In this document: piece by piece, positions 35,329-44,403 of the stretch
Layout of the letters: each line of letters begins with the position of its first letter
Numbering within the stretch: position 1 is the first letter of the stretch
NCBI RefSeq assembly: GCF_001403735.1
Contig: NZ_CXPG01000012.1
Coordinates: 1 to 64,000, forward strand
Length of the DNA stretch: 64,000 bases
Direction of reading: 5' to 3'
Origin: Jannaschia rubra
GTDB lineage: Bacteria > Pseudomonadota > Alphaproteobacteria > Rhodobacterales > Rhodobacteraceae
Notes under the pieces: model-generated
The model's input: the letters and a program-made list of their open reading frames with translations, nothing else
What the model was told of the DNA's origin: nothing
Database searches by the model: none
Program-made: the position numbers and the translations under genes

Positions 35329-37107
35329 ATGGATCAGTATACCCTCAACCTGATTGTCGTGGGCGCCAGCTTCGCGCTCTACATCGGCATCGCGATCTGG
35401 GCCCGCGCGGGCACCACCGCGGAATTCTACGCCGCCGGGCGCGGCGTGCACCCGGTCATGAACGGCATGGCCACGGCGGCCGACTGGATGTCGGCGGCCT
35501 CGTTCATCTCGCTCGCCGGCATCGTCGCCTTCGCTGGCTATCCGGCCAGCGCCTATCTGATGGGCTGGACCGGCGGCTATGTCCTGCTGGCGCTGCTTCT
35601 TGCGCCCTACCTTCGCAAGTTCGGCAAGTTCACCGTGCCCGAGTTCATCGGCGACCGGTTCTACAGCCCGACCGCGCGACTGGTCGCGGTCGTCTGTCTC
35701 ATCATCGCCTCGACGACCTACGTCATCGGGCAGATGACCGGCGCGGGCGTCGCCTTCTCCCGCTTCCTCGAAGTGTCGAACGAGACGGGTCTCTACATCG
35801 GTGCGGCCATCGTCTTCATGTACGCCGTTCTGGGCGGGATGAAGGGCATCACCTACACGCAGGTCGCGCAGTATGTCGTGCTGATCATCGCCTACACGAT
35901 CCCGGCGATCTTCATCTCGCTCCAGCTGACCGGCAATCCGGTTCCGCCGCTGGGCCTGTTCAGCGACTACACTCCCACGGGCGAGCCGCTGCTCGCGCGG
36001 CTGAACGAGGTGGTGCAGGACCTGGGCTTCAACTCCTATACCGCGCAGGACGGATCGCCGCTGGCGGTGATGAACATGGTCCTGTTCACCCTGTCGCTGA
36101 TGATCGGCACCGCGGGCCTGCCCCACGTCATCATCCGCTTCTTCACCGTTCCCCGCGTGGCCGACGCCCGCTGGTCGGCGGGTTGGGCGCTGGTGTTCAT
36201 CGCGCTGCTCTACCTGACCTGCCCCGCTGTGGGCGCGATGGCGCGGCTCAACATCATCGACACGATCTATCCCAACGGCACCGCCTCCGAACCCATTTCC
36301 TACGAGGAGCGGCCGGACTGGATCCGCAACTGGGAAGTCACCGGCCTCATCACCTACGAGGACAAGAACGGCGACGGTCGGATCGAGTACTACAACGCCG
36401 ACAACGCCACCTTCGCGGCCGAGGCCGAGACGCGCGGCTGGCAGGGCAGCGAGCTCACCGTCAACAACGACATCCTCGTCCTCGCCAACCCCGAGATCGC
36501 GCAGCTTCCCGGTTGGGTCATCGCGCTGATCGCGGCGGGCGGGCTTGCCGCGGCGCTGTCGACGGCGGCGGGCCTGCTGCTCGCCATCTCCTCGGCGGTC
36601 AGCCACGACCTGATCAAGGCCACGATCAACCCGAACATCTCGGAAAAGGGTGAGCTTCTGGCCGCCCGGATCTCGATGGCGGTGGCGATCGCGGTGGCGA
36701 CGTGGCTGGGCCTGAACCCGCCGGGCTTTGCCGCGCAGACCGTGGCGCTGGCCTTCGGGATCGCGGCGGCGACGATCTTCCCGGCGCTGATGATGGGCAT
36801 CTTCTTCAAGCGCATCAACGACACGGGTGCCGTCGCGGGCATGTTGACCGGCCTCATCTTCACGGTGGTCTACATCTTCATGCACAAGGGCTGGTTCTTC
36901 ATCCCCGGCACGGCCCAGTTCCCGGACACGATCTCGGACTCGCTGCTGGGCATCCAGTCCACGGCCATCGGGTCGGTGGGGGCCATCCTGAACTTCACGG
37001 TGGCCTTCCTCGTGGCGCGCAGCACCAAGCCCACGCCGGAGCACATCCGCGAACTGGTCGAAAGCGTCCGCATCCCCCGCGGGGCCGGCATCGCGGTCGA
37101 CCACTGA
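35329..37107 (+). CDS. sodium:solute symporter, acetate permease type
   Basis: A 592-residue SSS-family transporter with about 13 membrane helices. It opens YTLNLIVVGASFALYIGIAIWARA and has GRGVHPVMNGMATAADWMSAASFIS, the substrate/Na+-site region of ActP-like carriers. A hydrophilic insert of about 75 residues around 320-395 contains an acidic DKNGDGRIEYYNADN stretch that looks like an EF-hand loop. With the DUF4212 subunit and acsA it forms an acetate or short-chain acid uptake unit. Substrate assignment is by context. Confidence 0.88.
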   Translation: MDQYTLNLIVVGASFALYIGIAIWARAGTTAEFYAAGRGVHPVMNGMATAADWMSAASFISLAGIVAFAGYPASAYLMGWTGGYVLLALLLAPYLRKFGKFTVPEFIGDRFYSPTARLVAVVCLIIASTTYVIGQMTGAGVAFSRFLEVSNETGLYIGAAIVFMYAVLGGMKGITYTQVAQYVVLIIAYTIPAIFISLQLTGNPVPPLGLFSDYTPTGEPLLARLNEVVQDLGFNSYTAQDGSPLAVMNMVLFTLSLMIGTAGLPHVIIRFFTVPRVADARWSAGWALVFIALLYLTCPAVGAMARLNIIDTIYPNGTASEPISYEERPDWIRNWEVTGLITYEDKNGDGRIEYYNADNATFAAEAETRGWQGSELTVNNDILVLANPEIAQLPGWVIALIAAGGLAAALSTAAGLLLAISSAVSHDLIKATINPNISEKGELLAARISMAVAIAVATWLGLNPPGFAAQTVALAFGIAAATIFPALMMGIFFKRINDTGAVAGMLTGLIFTVVYIFMHKGWFFIPGTAQFPDTISDSLLGIQSTAIGSVGAILNFTVAFLVARSTKPTPEHIRELVESVRIPRGAGIAVDH

Positions 37108-37113
37108 CACCTC

Positions 37114-37138
37114 TGGCGGGCGCGCGTTGCGCCCGCCA
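37114..37138 (+). other. hairpin after the symporter gene
   Basis: A perfect 10-bp stem (TGGCGGGCGC / GCGCCCGCCA) with a five-base loop begins seven bases after the symporter stop. No T-run follows, so it may be a processing or stability element rather than a full terminator. Confidence 0.5.
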
Positions 37139-37200
37139 TCCAAATCCGGTTCCCGCCTGCCCCGTCGGCCGGCGGGGACCGCCTTGAAGGGAATTCCTGG

Positions 37201-39006
37201 ATGACGACCGCCGAATTCCTCGCCCTCATCCACCCCTGGGACAGGCTTCCGGCCGAGACGCTCGACGACGTCGCGGCCGCCTTCCAGACGCAGACCCTGG
37301 CCTCCGAACAGACGATCTATCGCGCCGGCGACACGCTGGACGGCCTCTACGTCGTCCGCACCGGCCGGGTCGAGGTGACGGACGCCGACGGCGCTCTCCT
37401 GTCGTCGCTGGGGCCGCGCAACACCTTCGGCGAGCGGGGGCTGATGCGGGACGGCCGCGCCGTCACCAGCGCCCGCGCCATCGATGCGACCGAACTTCTG
37501 ATGCTTCCCGCGGACAGGTTTCGCCGCCTGATCGACGCGGAGCCCGGTTTCCGCGACTTCTTCTCCCGCACGCGCGCCGCCGCCCTGCCCCGCCGCAGCC
37601 TGGCCGAAACGCGGGTTGCCGACCTCATGACCGCCGAACCCCGGACCGTCGCGCCCGACACCACGCTGGCCGAGGCAGCGCGGATCATGCGGGACGGCGG
37701 TTTCTCCTCGCTGATGGTGGCCGACGGCGGCGGCCTGCGCGGCATCCTGACGATCCGCGACATCTCGGCGCGGGTGGTGGCCGAACGGATGGATCCGGAC
37801 GCGCCCGTCATGCGGGCGATGTCGGCCGATCCCGTCAGCCTGACGCCCGACGCCATCGGGTCCGACGTGCTGCACCTGATGATGGAGCGGGGCATCGGCC
37901 ATGTCCCCATCGTGGGCGACGGGGGCCTGGTGGGGATTGTCACCCAGACCGACCTCACCCGGTTCCAGGCCGAAAGCTCGGCCGAGATCATCGGCGACGC
38001 CGCCCATGCGCCCGATGTAGACAGCCTGGCCGCCATAACCCATCGCATCCCCCGCCTGCTGGCGCAGCTTGTCGGCGCGGGGACACGTCACGACGTGACC
38101 ACCCGGCTCATCACCGACGTGGCCGATGCGGTCACGCGCCGCCTGCTCGCCCTGGCAGAGGCTGAGCTTGGTCCGGCGCCGGTCCCGTGGCTCTGGCTCG
38201 CCTGCGGCAGCCAGGGACGGCGCGAACAGACGGGTGTGTCGGATCAGGACAACGTCCTGATGCTGTCCGACGACGCCAGACCTGAGCACGACGCCTGGTT
38301 CTCCGCGCTGGCGCGCTTCGTATCCGATGGTCTGGACAGCTGCGGCTACGTCTTCTGCCCGGGCGACATGATGGCCACGAACCCGCGCTGGCGGCAGCCT
38401 CTCCGCGTCTGGCGCGGCTATTTCCAGGGCTGGATCGCCCGCCCCGACCCAATGGCGCAGATGCTTGCGTCGGTCATGTTCGACCTGCGGCCCATCGGCG
38501 GCGACCGGTCCCTGTTCGAAGGGCTGGAAGTGGAGACGCTGGAGGCCGCTTCGCGCAATTCCATCTTCGTCGCGCACATGGTGTCGAACTCGCTGAAGCA
38601 TGCGCCCCCCCTGAACATCTGGCGCGGTCTCGCGACCGGGCGGTCGGGCGAGCATCGTGACCGGATCGACCTCAAGATGAACGGCGTGGTCCCTGTGACC
38701 GACCTGGCGCGCATCTATGCATTGCGCGGTCGCCTGACGGCGGTGAACACCCGTGCCCGGATCGAGGCCGCCCGCGACGCCGATATCGTCTCGCAAAGCG
38801 GCGGACGCGACCTTCTGGCAGCCTACGACCTGATCGCGCAGACCCGTCTCGACCATCAGGCCGCGCAAGTGCGCCACGGCAGCGTGCCGGACAACCTGAT
38901 GGCGCCCGCGACCCTCGGGGCGTTCGAACGCAGCCACCTGCGCGATGCCTTCGTCGTCGTGCGCACCATGCAATCGGCGGCCGCCCAGGGCCGCGGACTG
39001 CCATGA
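37201..39006 (+). CDS. cNMP-binding, CBS and DUF294 nucleotidyltransferase-like protein
   Basis: A 601-residue cytoplasmic protein with four parts: a cyclic-nucleotide-binding-like domain (about 10-125), a CBS pair (about 138-255), a DUF294 nucleotidyltransferase-like domain with GSQGRREQT..SDQDN (336-351, Asp348 and Asp350 as likely metal ligands), and a DUF294 C-terminal helical domain. This resembles regulatory nucleotidyltransferases related to GlnD, but its target is unknown. Genes of this type recur beside ActP-like symporters, so sensing nucleotide or energy state and modifying the transporter or Acs is a reasonable inference. AAGGGAA precedes the ATG. Confidence 0.87.
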   Translation: MTTAEFLALIHPWDRLPAETLDDVAAAFQTQTLASEQTIYRAGDTLDGLYVVRTGRVEVTDADGALLSSLGPRNTFGERGLMRDGRAVTSARAIDATELLMLPADRFRRLIDAEPGFRDFFSRTRAAALPRRSLAETRVADLMTAEPRTVAPDTTLAEAARIMRDGGFSSLMVADGGGLRGILTIRDISARVVAERMDPDAPVMRAMSADPVSLTPDAIGSDVLHLMMERGIGHVPIVGDGGLVGIVTQTDLTRFQAESSAEIIGDAAHAPDVDSLAAITHRIPRLLAQLVGAGTRHDVTTRLITDVADAVTRRLLALAEAELGPAPVPWLWLACGSQGRREQTGVSDQDNVLMLSDDARPEHDAWFSALARFVSDGLDSCGYVFCPGDMMATNPRWRQPLRVWRGYFQGWIARPDPMAQMLASVMFDLRPIGGDRSLFEGLEVETLEAASRNSIFVAHMVSNSLKHAPPLNIWRGLATGRSGEHRDRIDLKMNGVVPVTDLARIYALRGRLTAVNTRARIEAARDADIVSQSGGRDLLAAYDLIAQTRLDHQAAQVRHGSVPDNLMAPATLGAFERSHLRDAFVVVRTMQSAAAQGRGLP

Positions 39007-39025
39007 CCCCAGCCGGAGAGCGCTC

Positions 39026-39544
39026 ATGATGTTCGAACTGATCGCCGTGCTATTGGCCGGAGTCGCCGCCGGCGGCGTGGCGCTGCTCGCGCGCCGGGCG
39101 ATCCGGCGCCTTCCCCGATGGCTGGTCCCCGTGGCGGCCGGGCTGGCGATGCTGCTGGCGGCGGTGTCGCTCGAATACTCATGGTACGATCGCACCGCCT
39201 CCGCGCTTCCCGCAGGCGTCGAGGTCGCGCTGGCCAACGAGAACCGGCAGTTCTGGCGCCCCTGGACCTATGCCCGCCCTTTCGTGGACCGTTTCATCGC
39301 CGTCGACCGCGGGGCCATCCGCACGAATGACAACGCCGCAGGGCAACGGCTCGCAGACCTCTATGTCTTCGGCCGCTGGGTGCCGGCGCGCCGGATGCGT
39401 GCGATCTTCGACTGCGAGCAGTCACGCCGCGCGGACCTCGCCGGAGACACCGTAATGGACGATGGCGGCACGGTCGCGGAAGATGCCTGGATCGGGGTGC
39501 CTGCCGACGATCCGGTCCTCCAGGCCGTCTGTGCGACGGGATGA
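39026..39544 (+). CDS. uncharacterised membrane protein of the acetate cluster
   Basis: A 172-residue protein with two N-terminal hydrophobic segments (about 3-20 and 32-52) joined by a basic RRAIRRLPR loop, then a soluble domain with two cysteines (FDCEQSRR and the near-terminal VCATG). I recognise no family. The ATGATG start at 39026 has GGAGAGC upstream. Its stop lies four bases before the exonuclease-like gene, so it belongs to the same transcription unit and may serve the membrane complex. Confidence 0.75.
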   Translation: MMFELIAVLLAGVAAGGVALLARRAIRRLPRWLVPVAAGLAMLLAAVSLEYSWYDRTASALPAGVEVALANENRQFWRPWTYARPFVDRFIAVDRGAIRTNDNAAGQRLADLYVFGRWVPARRMRAIFDCEQSRRADLAGDTVMDDGGTVAEDAWIGVPADDPVLQAVCATG

Positions 39545-39548
39545 AGCC

Positions 39549-40961
39549 ATGACCTCCGCGCCCCTCCGCCTGCGGGTGATGCTGTTCTTCGCGCTGATCG
39601 CATGTGGCAACGTGGCGGCGGTGGCGGCGGGCATCGCGATGGCATGGCGCCGCGCCCCCGATGCCGCGCCGGCCCTGATGACGGCGGGGCTCGTCGCGGC
39701 GTTCGGCACCGTGCTGGTGACGGTCCTGGTCTGGCTTCTGTTCGACGAACATGTCGCCAAGGCGGTCAACCGCCTTGCGGCCGCTCTCCGCGCCCGGGCG
39801 CATGGTGGCGTCGCGACAGACCTGGACACTGCACCTTCACGCCACCTGGGCGACCTCGGGCCTGCCGCCGCAGCGATCTGTTCACGCCTCGCCGCGGTCG
39901 AGCGGGCGCAAACCGACCTGGTGGCGGATGCCGTCCGCTCCCGCGAGGAGGAAAACGCCCATCTGGCTGCCATCCTGTCCGAAATCCCGGTGGCGATCAT
40001 GGTGGTGGATGAGGCGCAGCGCATCATGCTCTACGACCGGCAGTGCGTCCATGTCCTGGGTCAGGTATCGGCGCTCTGCCTGGGCCGGCCGATTCACGAC
40101 TACCTTGACCGGGAAGGCCTCCGAGCGGCCCTGGACCGGCTTGCAGAGGGGGACGGGCCCGCCTTCGTCGATGCCGACCTGACGACTGCCGACGGCTCCG
40201 GCACGGTCCGCGCGCGGATCCGCCCGGCGGTTCAGGGACGCGGCTTCATGCTGGCCATGGAAGTGGACGAGGCGGTTGTGGCCGAACGCCCGCTGACCTT
40301 CGACTTCGGCACGATCGACAACCATGCGGCGACCGAACTGGCCGACACCCCGCTCTCCGCCCTCTCCTATGTCATCTTCGATACCGAGACGACCGGCCTC
40401 GACACCACGCGCGACGACATCGTGCAGATCGGGGCCGTCCGCGTGTTCAACGGTCGCATCGTTCCGGGCGAGAGCTTCGAGACATTGGTCGACCCCGGTC
40501 GTCCGATCCCCGCTGTCGCGTCGCGCGTGCATGGCATCACGGGCGAGATGGTCGCCGGCGCTCCGGACGTGGCCCGGGCACTGCGGGCCTTCCACGGCTT
40601 TGCGCACGATGCCGTCCTGGTTGCTCACAATGCGCCTTTCGACATGGCCTTCCTAGACCGGACAGGAGCCGAGGCGCCGCCCTTCGACAACCCGCTACTG
40701 GATACCGTCCTCCTGTCTGCGGCCGTCTTCGGGGGTTCCGAGGTCCATACGCTCGACGCCATCGCCGACCGGCTGGACGTACGGATCGACAGTTCCAGAA
40801 GGCACACGGCAATGGGAGACGCCCTTGCGACCGCGCATGTGATGCTCAAGCTCCTTCCGATGCTCGAGACGCAAGGGATCCGCACCTTCGGCGATGCGGT
40901 TGCCGCGATGCGCAAGCAGGCCCACCTGCTGCCCGACCTGAACACGCTTCCGGATCGCTAA
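39549..40961 (+). CDS. membrane-anchored DnaQ-like 3'-5' exonuclease
   Basis: A 470-residue protein with two transmembrane segments (about 10-32 and 42-65), a PAS-like middle (about 140-240, ILSEIPVAIMVVDEAQRIMLYDRQ) and a C-terminal DEDDh exonuclease domain. The catalytic set is visible: Asp278 and Glu280 (FDTETTGLD), Asp365 (HNAPFDMAFLD), His419 and Asp424 (HTAMGD). Membrane-bound exonucleases of this design are found beside acetate symporter genes; whether the substrate is DNA, RNA or a small nucleotide is unknown. It is the last gene of the acetate module. Confidence 0.88.
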   Translation: MTSAPLRLRVMLFFALIACGNVAAVAAGIAMAWRRAPDAAPALMTAGLVAAFGTVLVTVLVWLLFDEHVAKAVNRLAAALRARAHGGVATDLDTAPSRHLGDLGPAAAAICSRLAAVERAQTDLVADAVRSREEENAHLAAILSEIPVAIMVVDEAQRIMLYDRQCVHVLGQVSALCLGRPIHDYLDREGLRAALDRLAEGDGPAFVDADLTTADGSGTVRARIRPAVQGRGFMLAMEVDEAVVAERPLTFDFGTIDNHAATELADTPLSALSYVIFDTETTGLDTTRDDIVQIGAVRVFNGRIVPGESFETLVDPGRPIPAVASRVHGITGEMVAGAPDVARALRAFHGFAHDAVLVAHNAPFDMAFLDRTGAEAPPFDNPLLDTVLLSAAVFGGSEVHTLDAIADRLDVRIDSSRRHTAMGDALATAHVMLKLLPMLETQGIRTFGDAVAAMRKQAHLLPDLNTLPDR

Positions 40962-41042
40962 AGCGGCCCCTGCGCCTTGCGGAACGCGCATCGGGCGCCA
41001 CGTATGCGGTGTCAGCTTGCCCAGCATCGAAAGGCCGTGCCG

Positions 41043-41708
41043 ATGACCGAATGGATCGACCGGTTCCCCGGGCTTGTCGCGCTTCATGCCCCGGTGCGCG
41101 ATCGTCTTGTCGCTTCCGCCAGGGTGATCGAGGTTCCGGCCGATACGGTCATCTTCGGTCCGGGGCGACCGCCCGAGAACCTGCTTCTGCTTCTGGACGG
41201 TCAGGTCAGGGTTCAACAGATCGCCGAGAACGGCCGGGAAATCGTGCTCTACCGCGTCCATTCCGGCGAAAGCTGCGTGTTGACCACCGCCTGTCTGCTG
41301 GCGTTCGAGGATTACACGGCCGAGGGTATCGCCGAGACGGATCTGCGGGCCGTGGCCATCCCCCGGGCCTCTTTCGACGAGGCGATGTCCACGTCGCCGG
41401 AATTCCGCCGTTTCGTCTTCGCCGCCTATTCGAAGCGGATCACCGACCTGTTCCTGACGGTCGAGGAAATCGCCTTCGGTCGGGTGGACAGCCGGCTCGC
41501 GCATAAGCTGCTGGAGCTGGCTGGGGACCGTGCCGTGGTGCCCGTCACCCACGGCAACCTCGCCGCGGAACTCGGAACCGCGCGAGAGGTCATCTCGCGC
41601 CAGATGGCCGAATTCCAGCGCCGACTGTGGGTCGAGCAGAAGCGCGGACAAGTCACCATCATTGACCGTCCGGCCCTGGAAGCCTTCGCGCGGGCGAACC
41701 CGATCTGA
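41043..41708 (+). CDS. Crp/Fnr-family regulator with two core cysteines
   Basis: A 221-residue regulator with an N-terminal cNMP-type sensor (residues 10-120) and a C-terminal helix-turn-helix (THGNLAAELGTAREVISRQMAEFQRRLWV). It lacks the N-terminal cysteine cluster of FNR, but has Cys78 and Cys84 in GESCVLTTACLLAF. That spacing and its place before DsrE-like and DUF2892 genes suggest redox or persulfide sensing; this is inference. An inverted repeat just downstream (41713-41731) is a candidate target. Confidence 0.87.
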   Translation: MTEWIDRFPGLVALHAPVRDRLVASARVIEVPADTVIFGPGRPPENLLLLLDGQVRVQQIAENGREIVLYRVHSGESCVLTTACLLAFEDYTAEGIAETDLRAVAIPRASFDEAMSTSPEFRRFVFAAYSKRITDLFLTVEEIAFGRVDSRLAHKLLELAGDRAVVPVTHGNLAAELGTAREVISRQMAEFQRRLWVEQKRGQVTIIDRPALEAFARANPI

Positions 41709-41712
41709 TCCA

Positions 41713-41731
41713 TCGGTGACAAGATCACTGA
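41713..41731. promoter_or_regulatory. inverted repeat, candidate Crp/Fnr-family operator
   Basis: TCGGTGA-N5-TCACTGA is a 7-bp inverted repeat with one mismatch, between the regulator stop and the DsrE-like gene (74 bp before its ATG). Its shape resembles CRP-type TGA...TCA sites. Confidence 0.52.
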
Positions 41732-41804
41732 ACCGGCTTCGCTTTCGGCCGACAATAGTCCTGTCGCCGGGAATCCCCCCGGATCTGTCCCCGGAGGAAA
41801 CCCC

Positions 41805-42242
41805 ATGAAAAGACTTGCCGCCCTCGCCATTGCCGCGACCGCGCTGCTGGCCCTGCCAGCCGCCGGACAGGATCGCACGCCGGTTCTGGTCGTTGTGACC
41901 TCCGGCAACGCGCAGACGCAGCTGATGTCGATGATCCTGACCATGCAGGCCGCGCAGAAGGGCGCAGCACCCCATGTCCTTCTTTGCGGCGCGGCGGGCG
42001 ACATCGCCCTGCGCGATGCGCCCGAGAGCGCCACCACGACGCAGCCGCCACGCGACCTGAGCCCTCAGGGCCTGATGCAGACGATCATGCAGCAGACCGG
42101 GACGGAGGTGCAGGTCTGCGCGATCTACCTGCCCGCCAAGGATCTGGATGCATCGGCCCTGATCGACGGCGTCACCGTCGCCGACCCGGCCGAAATGGGC
42201 GCCATGATCGCCGACCCGGCCGTGAAAGTGCTGGGCTTCTGA
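41805..42242 (+). CDS. periplasmic DsrE-like protein
   Basis: A 145-residue protein with a signal peptide (residues 1-21, cleaved near PAAGQ) and a DsrE/YchN-like fold pattern: VLVVVTSGNAQTQLMSMILTMQAAQKGAAPHVLLCGAAGDIAL. Two cysteines, Cys61 and Cys105 (VQVCAIYLP), could carry sulfane sulfur as in the family. It lies between a Crp/Fnr regulator and a DUF2892 protein, both common in sulfide/persulfide handling modules. AGGAAA is seen before the ATG. Confidence 0.75.
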   Translation: MKRLAALAIAATALLALPAAGQDRTPVLVVVTSGNAQTQLMSMILTMQAAQKGAAPHVLLCGAAGDIALRDAPESATTTQPPRDLSPQGLMQTIMQQTGTEVQVCAIYLPAKDLDASALIDGVTVADPAEMGAMIADPAVKVLGF

Positions 42243-42276
42243 TGCCTCGCTCCAGACAGCAAACAGGAGAGACACC

Positions 42277-42492
42277 ATGCGAGTGAACGAAGGAACGACC
42301 GACCGCGTGCTGAGGGCCATCATCGGCATCGTCCTCATCGCCCTGCCCGTCTTCGCCACACTGCCGATCTTCGCCAACGGCATGATCTGGTGGGGCTCGG
42401 TGATCGTGGGCGCGGTGCTGCTCATCACGGCGATCACCGGTTTTTGCCCGGCCTACCGCCTTTTGGGGCTGAAGACCTGCTCCGACTGCTGA
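42277..42492 (+). CDS. DUF2892 membrane protein (YgaP-like C-terminal type)
   Basis: A 71-residue protein with two membrane segments and the family ending GFCPAYRLLGLKTCSDC. The same domain forms the membrane tail of rhodanese YgaP. Its three cysteines and gene context point to sulfur transfer or transport at the membrane. AGGAGA precedes the ATG. The bidirectional terminator at 42520-42544 follows. Confidence 0.88.
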   Translation: MRVNEGTTDRVLRAIIGIVLIALPVFATLPIFANGMIWWGSVIVGAVLLITAITGFCPAYRLLGLKTCSDC

Positions 42493-42519
42493 GGTCTCGG
42501 TTGCAACCCCAAAGCAGAA

Positions 42520-42544
42520 AGCCCCGGCTGTCATGGCCGGGGCT
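42520..42544. terminator. bidirectional intrinsic terminator between DUF2892 and rpmD
   Basis: AGCCCCGGC / GCCGGGGCT forms a 9-bp perfect stem with a seven-base loop. TTTT follows at 42551-42554 on the plus strand, and TTTCTGCTTT follows on the minus strand. It ends both the sulfur module and the truncated spc operon. Confidence 0.8.
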
Positions 42545-42594
42545 CTCGCCTTTTCAGGGTATCGTCCGCCCGCTCATGGGACGACCGGATCGGG

Positions 42595-42783
42595 TCAGCC
42601 CCGCTCCTCGGTGATCTTCACCATGTGCGGGATCTTGTTGATCATGCCGCGGACGGAGGGCGTGTCCTCCAGCTCACGGGTCTTGTGCATCTTGTTCAGC
42701 CCCAGCCCGATCAGCGTTGCGCGCTGGTCCTGCGGACGACGGATGGGCGAACCGATCTGCTTGACGACGATGGTCTTAGCCAT
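42595..42783 (-). CDS. rpmD: 50S ribosomal protein L30
   Basis: A 62-residue L30 ([17 protein letters not shown]...[25 protein letters not shown]). It is the last ribosomal gene on this strand here; rplO and secY, usually next in spc operons, are absent and a terminator follows. Confidence 0.97.
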   Translation of the reverse strand: MAKTIVVKQIGSPIRRPQDQRATLIGLGLNKMHKTRELEDTPSVRGMINKIPHMVKITEERG

Positions 42784-42786
42784 GGA

Positions 42787-43380
42787 TCAGGCCTCCTCTG
42801 CGACGGGCGCTTGCTCGCCGTCCATCTTCGGGCCGTCGTCCTTGCGCAGGATGTCGGCGACCTTCTTGCCGCGACGCTGAGCGACCGAACGGGGCGACGA
42901 TTCCTTTTGCAGGCCGTCCAACGTGGCCCGGATCATGTTGTAGGGATTCTGCGAGCCGACCGACTTGGACACGACGTCCTTCAGGCCCAACATCTCGAAC
43001 ACGGCACGCATCGGGCCGCCGGCGATGATGCCGGTACCTTCGGGCGCGGTCCGCATGACGACGCGACCGGCCCCATGGCGACCGTTCATGTCGTGATGCA
43101 GCGTGCGGCCATCGCGCAGCGGCACGCGGATCATCTGGCGCTTGGCCTGCTCGGTCGCCTTGCGGATGGCCTCGGGGACTTCCTTGGCCTTGCCCTTGCC
43201 GAAGCCGACGCGGCCCTTCTGGTCGCCAACGACGACGAGCGCGGCGAAACCGAACCGCTTGCCTCCCTTGACGGTCTTGGAAACGCGATTGATCGCGACC
43301 AGGCGGTCGGCGAATTCCGGCGTTTCCTCACGCTCGCGGCCACGGCCCCGGCCGCCTCCACGGTTGTCACGTTCTGCCAT
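42787..43380 (-). CDS. rpsE: 30S ribosomal protein S5
   Basis: A 197-residue S5 with the core [31 protein letters not shown]-type motif (here [11 protein letters not shown]) and [15 protein letters not shown]. The N-terminus has an Arg/Gly-rich extension ([13 protein letters not shown]), and the C-terminal tail past residue 170 is acidic. Three bases separate it from rpmD. Confidence 0.97.
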   Translation of the reverse strand: MAERDNRGGGRGRGREREETPEFADRLVAINRVSKTVKGGKRFGFAALVVVGDQKGRVGFGKGKAKEVPEAIRKATEQAKRQMIRVPLRDGRTLHHDMNGRHGAGRVVMRTAPEGTGIIAGGPMRAVFEMLGLKDVVSKSVGSQNPYNMIRATLDGLQKESSPRSVAQRRGKKVADILRKDDGPKMDGEQAPVAEEA

Positions 43381-43460
43381 GCGGCATCTCCTTGTCTCAG
43401 GTCGGGCTCGGGCCCGGTCAAAGCCGATCCTTGGTGAACCGAAGGTTCCCGGATCATCGA

Positions 43461-43480
43461 GGGGGCCAGGTCAGGCCCCC
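43461..43480 (-). other. hairpin between rplR and rpsE
   Basis: GGGGGCC / GGCCCCC pairs across a six-base loop in the 108-bp gap between rplR and rpsE. No T-run is present, so it is probably an RNA structure within the operon mRNA rather than a terminator. Confidence 0.45.
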
Positions 43481-43488
43481 CACAGTCA

Positions 43489-43848
43489 TCAGAACTTCAG
43501 GCCGCCTTCGCGGGCGGCGTCGGCCAGAGCCTTGACCTTCCCGTGAAAGAGAAAGCCGCCGCGGTCGAAATAAACGTCCTCTACTCCAGCCTTCTTCGCC
43601 CGCTCGGCAATCGCCGATCCGACCTTGGCCGCCGCCTCGACGTTGTTCTTGCCCGCCAGCCCCAGGTCCTTCTCGAGAGTCGAGGCCGACGCGAGCGTCA
43701 CACCCTGAACATCGTCGATCAGCTGGACGCTGATGTTCTTGTTCGAACGATGGACCGACAGGCGCGGGCGCCCGGCGGCCATCTTGCGAAGTTTGTTCCG
43801 GACGCGCAGGCGGCGCTTCAGGAACAGATCCCGTTTCGTGTTTGCCAT
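43489..43848 (-). CDS. rplR: 50S ribosomal protein L18
   Basis: A 119-residue L18 ([32 protein letters not shown]...[26 protein letters not shown]), the 5S rRNA-binding protein of the large subunit. Length and both termini are normal. Confidence 0.97.
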   Translation of the reverse strand: MANTKRDLFLKRRLRVRNKLRKMAAGRPRLSVHRSNKNISVQLIDDVQGVTLASASTLEKDLGLAGKNNVEAAAKVGSAIAERAKKAGVEDVYFDRGGFLFHGKVKALADAAREGGLKF

Positions 43849-43859
43849 TGTCTGCGTCC

Positions 43860-44393
43860 TTACTTCTTCTTGCCTTCCTTACGGAAGATATACTCGTCCT
43901 TGTAGCGGATGCCCTTGCCCTTGTAGGGCTCCGGCGGCCGCCAGTCGCGGATGTCGGACGCGACCTGACCGACGACCTGCAGGTCGTCGCCCTCGACGAC
44001 GATCTCGGTCTGCTTCGGGGCCGTCACCGTCACGCCGGCGGGCACCTCGAAGTTCACGTCATGGCTGTAGCCGAGGGCCAGCTTCAGGGTGTTGCCCTGC
44101 ATCTGCGCGCGGTAGCCCACGCCCGAGATCTCCAGCTCCTTCTTGAAGCCGTCGGTCACGCCGGTCACGAGGTTCGCGATCATCGACCGCGACATGCCCC
44201 ACTGCTGACGGGCGCGTTTGGACTTGCCGCGCGGCGTCACCGTGACGGCGCCGTCGCCGACGGTCAGCGTCACGTCGTCGGTGGCGGTGAACTGGCGTGT
44301 TCCCTTGGGGCCCTTGACCGAAATCGTCTGCCCGGACACCGAGGCTTCGACGCCCGAAGGCAGGTCGACGGGTCGTTTGCCGATACGAGACAT
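43860..44393 (-). CDS. rplF: 50S ribosomal protein L6
   Basis: A 177-residue L6 with the usual start [15 protein letters not shown] and the C-terminal GKGIRY motif ([13 protein letters not shown]-type, here [26 protein letters not shown]). The ATG at 44393 is chosen over a frame open to 44534, which would run into rpsH. Confidence 0.97.
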   Translation of the reverse strand: MSRIGKRPVDLPSGVEASVSGQTISVKGPKGTRQFTATDDVTLTVGDGAVTVTPRGKSKRARQQWGMSRSMIANLVTGVTDGFKKELEISGVGYRAQMQGNTLKLALGYSHDVNFEVPAGVTVTAPKQTEIVVEGDDLQVVGQVASDIRDWRPPEPYKGKGIRYKDEYIFRKEGKKK

Positions 44394-44403
44394 TGTACCC
44401 TCC

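Noticed and set aside
34819-39237. A minus-strand open frame of about 1470 codons
   Set aside because: It runs antisense to six well-supported plus-strand genes and translates to Arg/Asp/Gly/His-rich sequence, typical of an antisense shadow.
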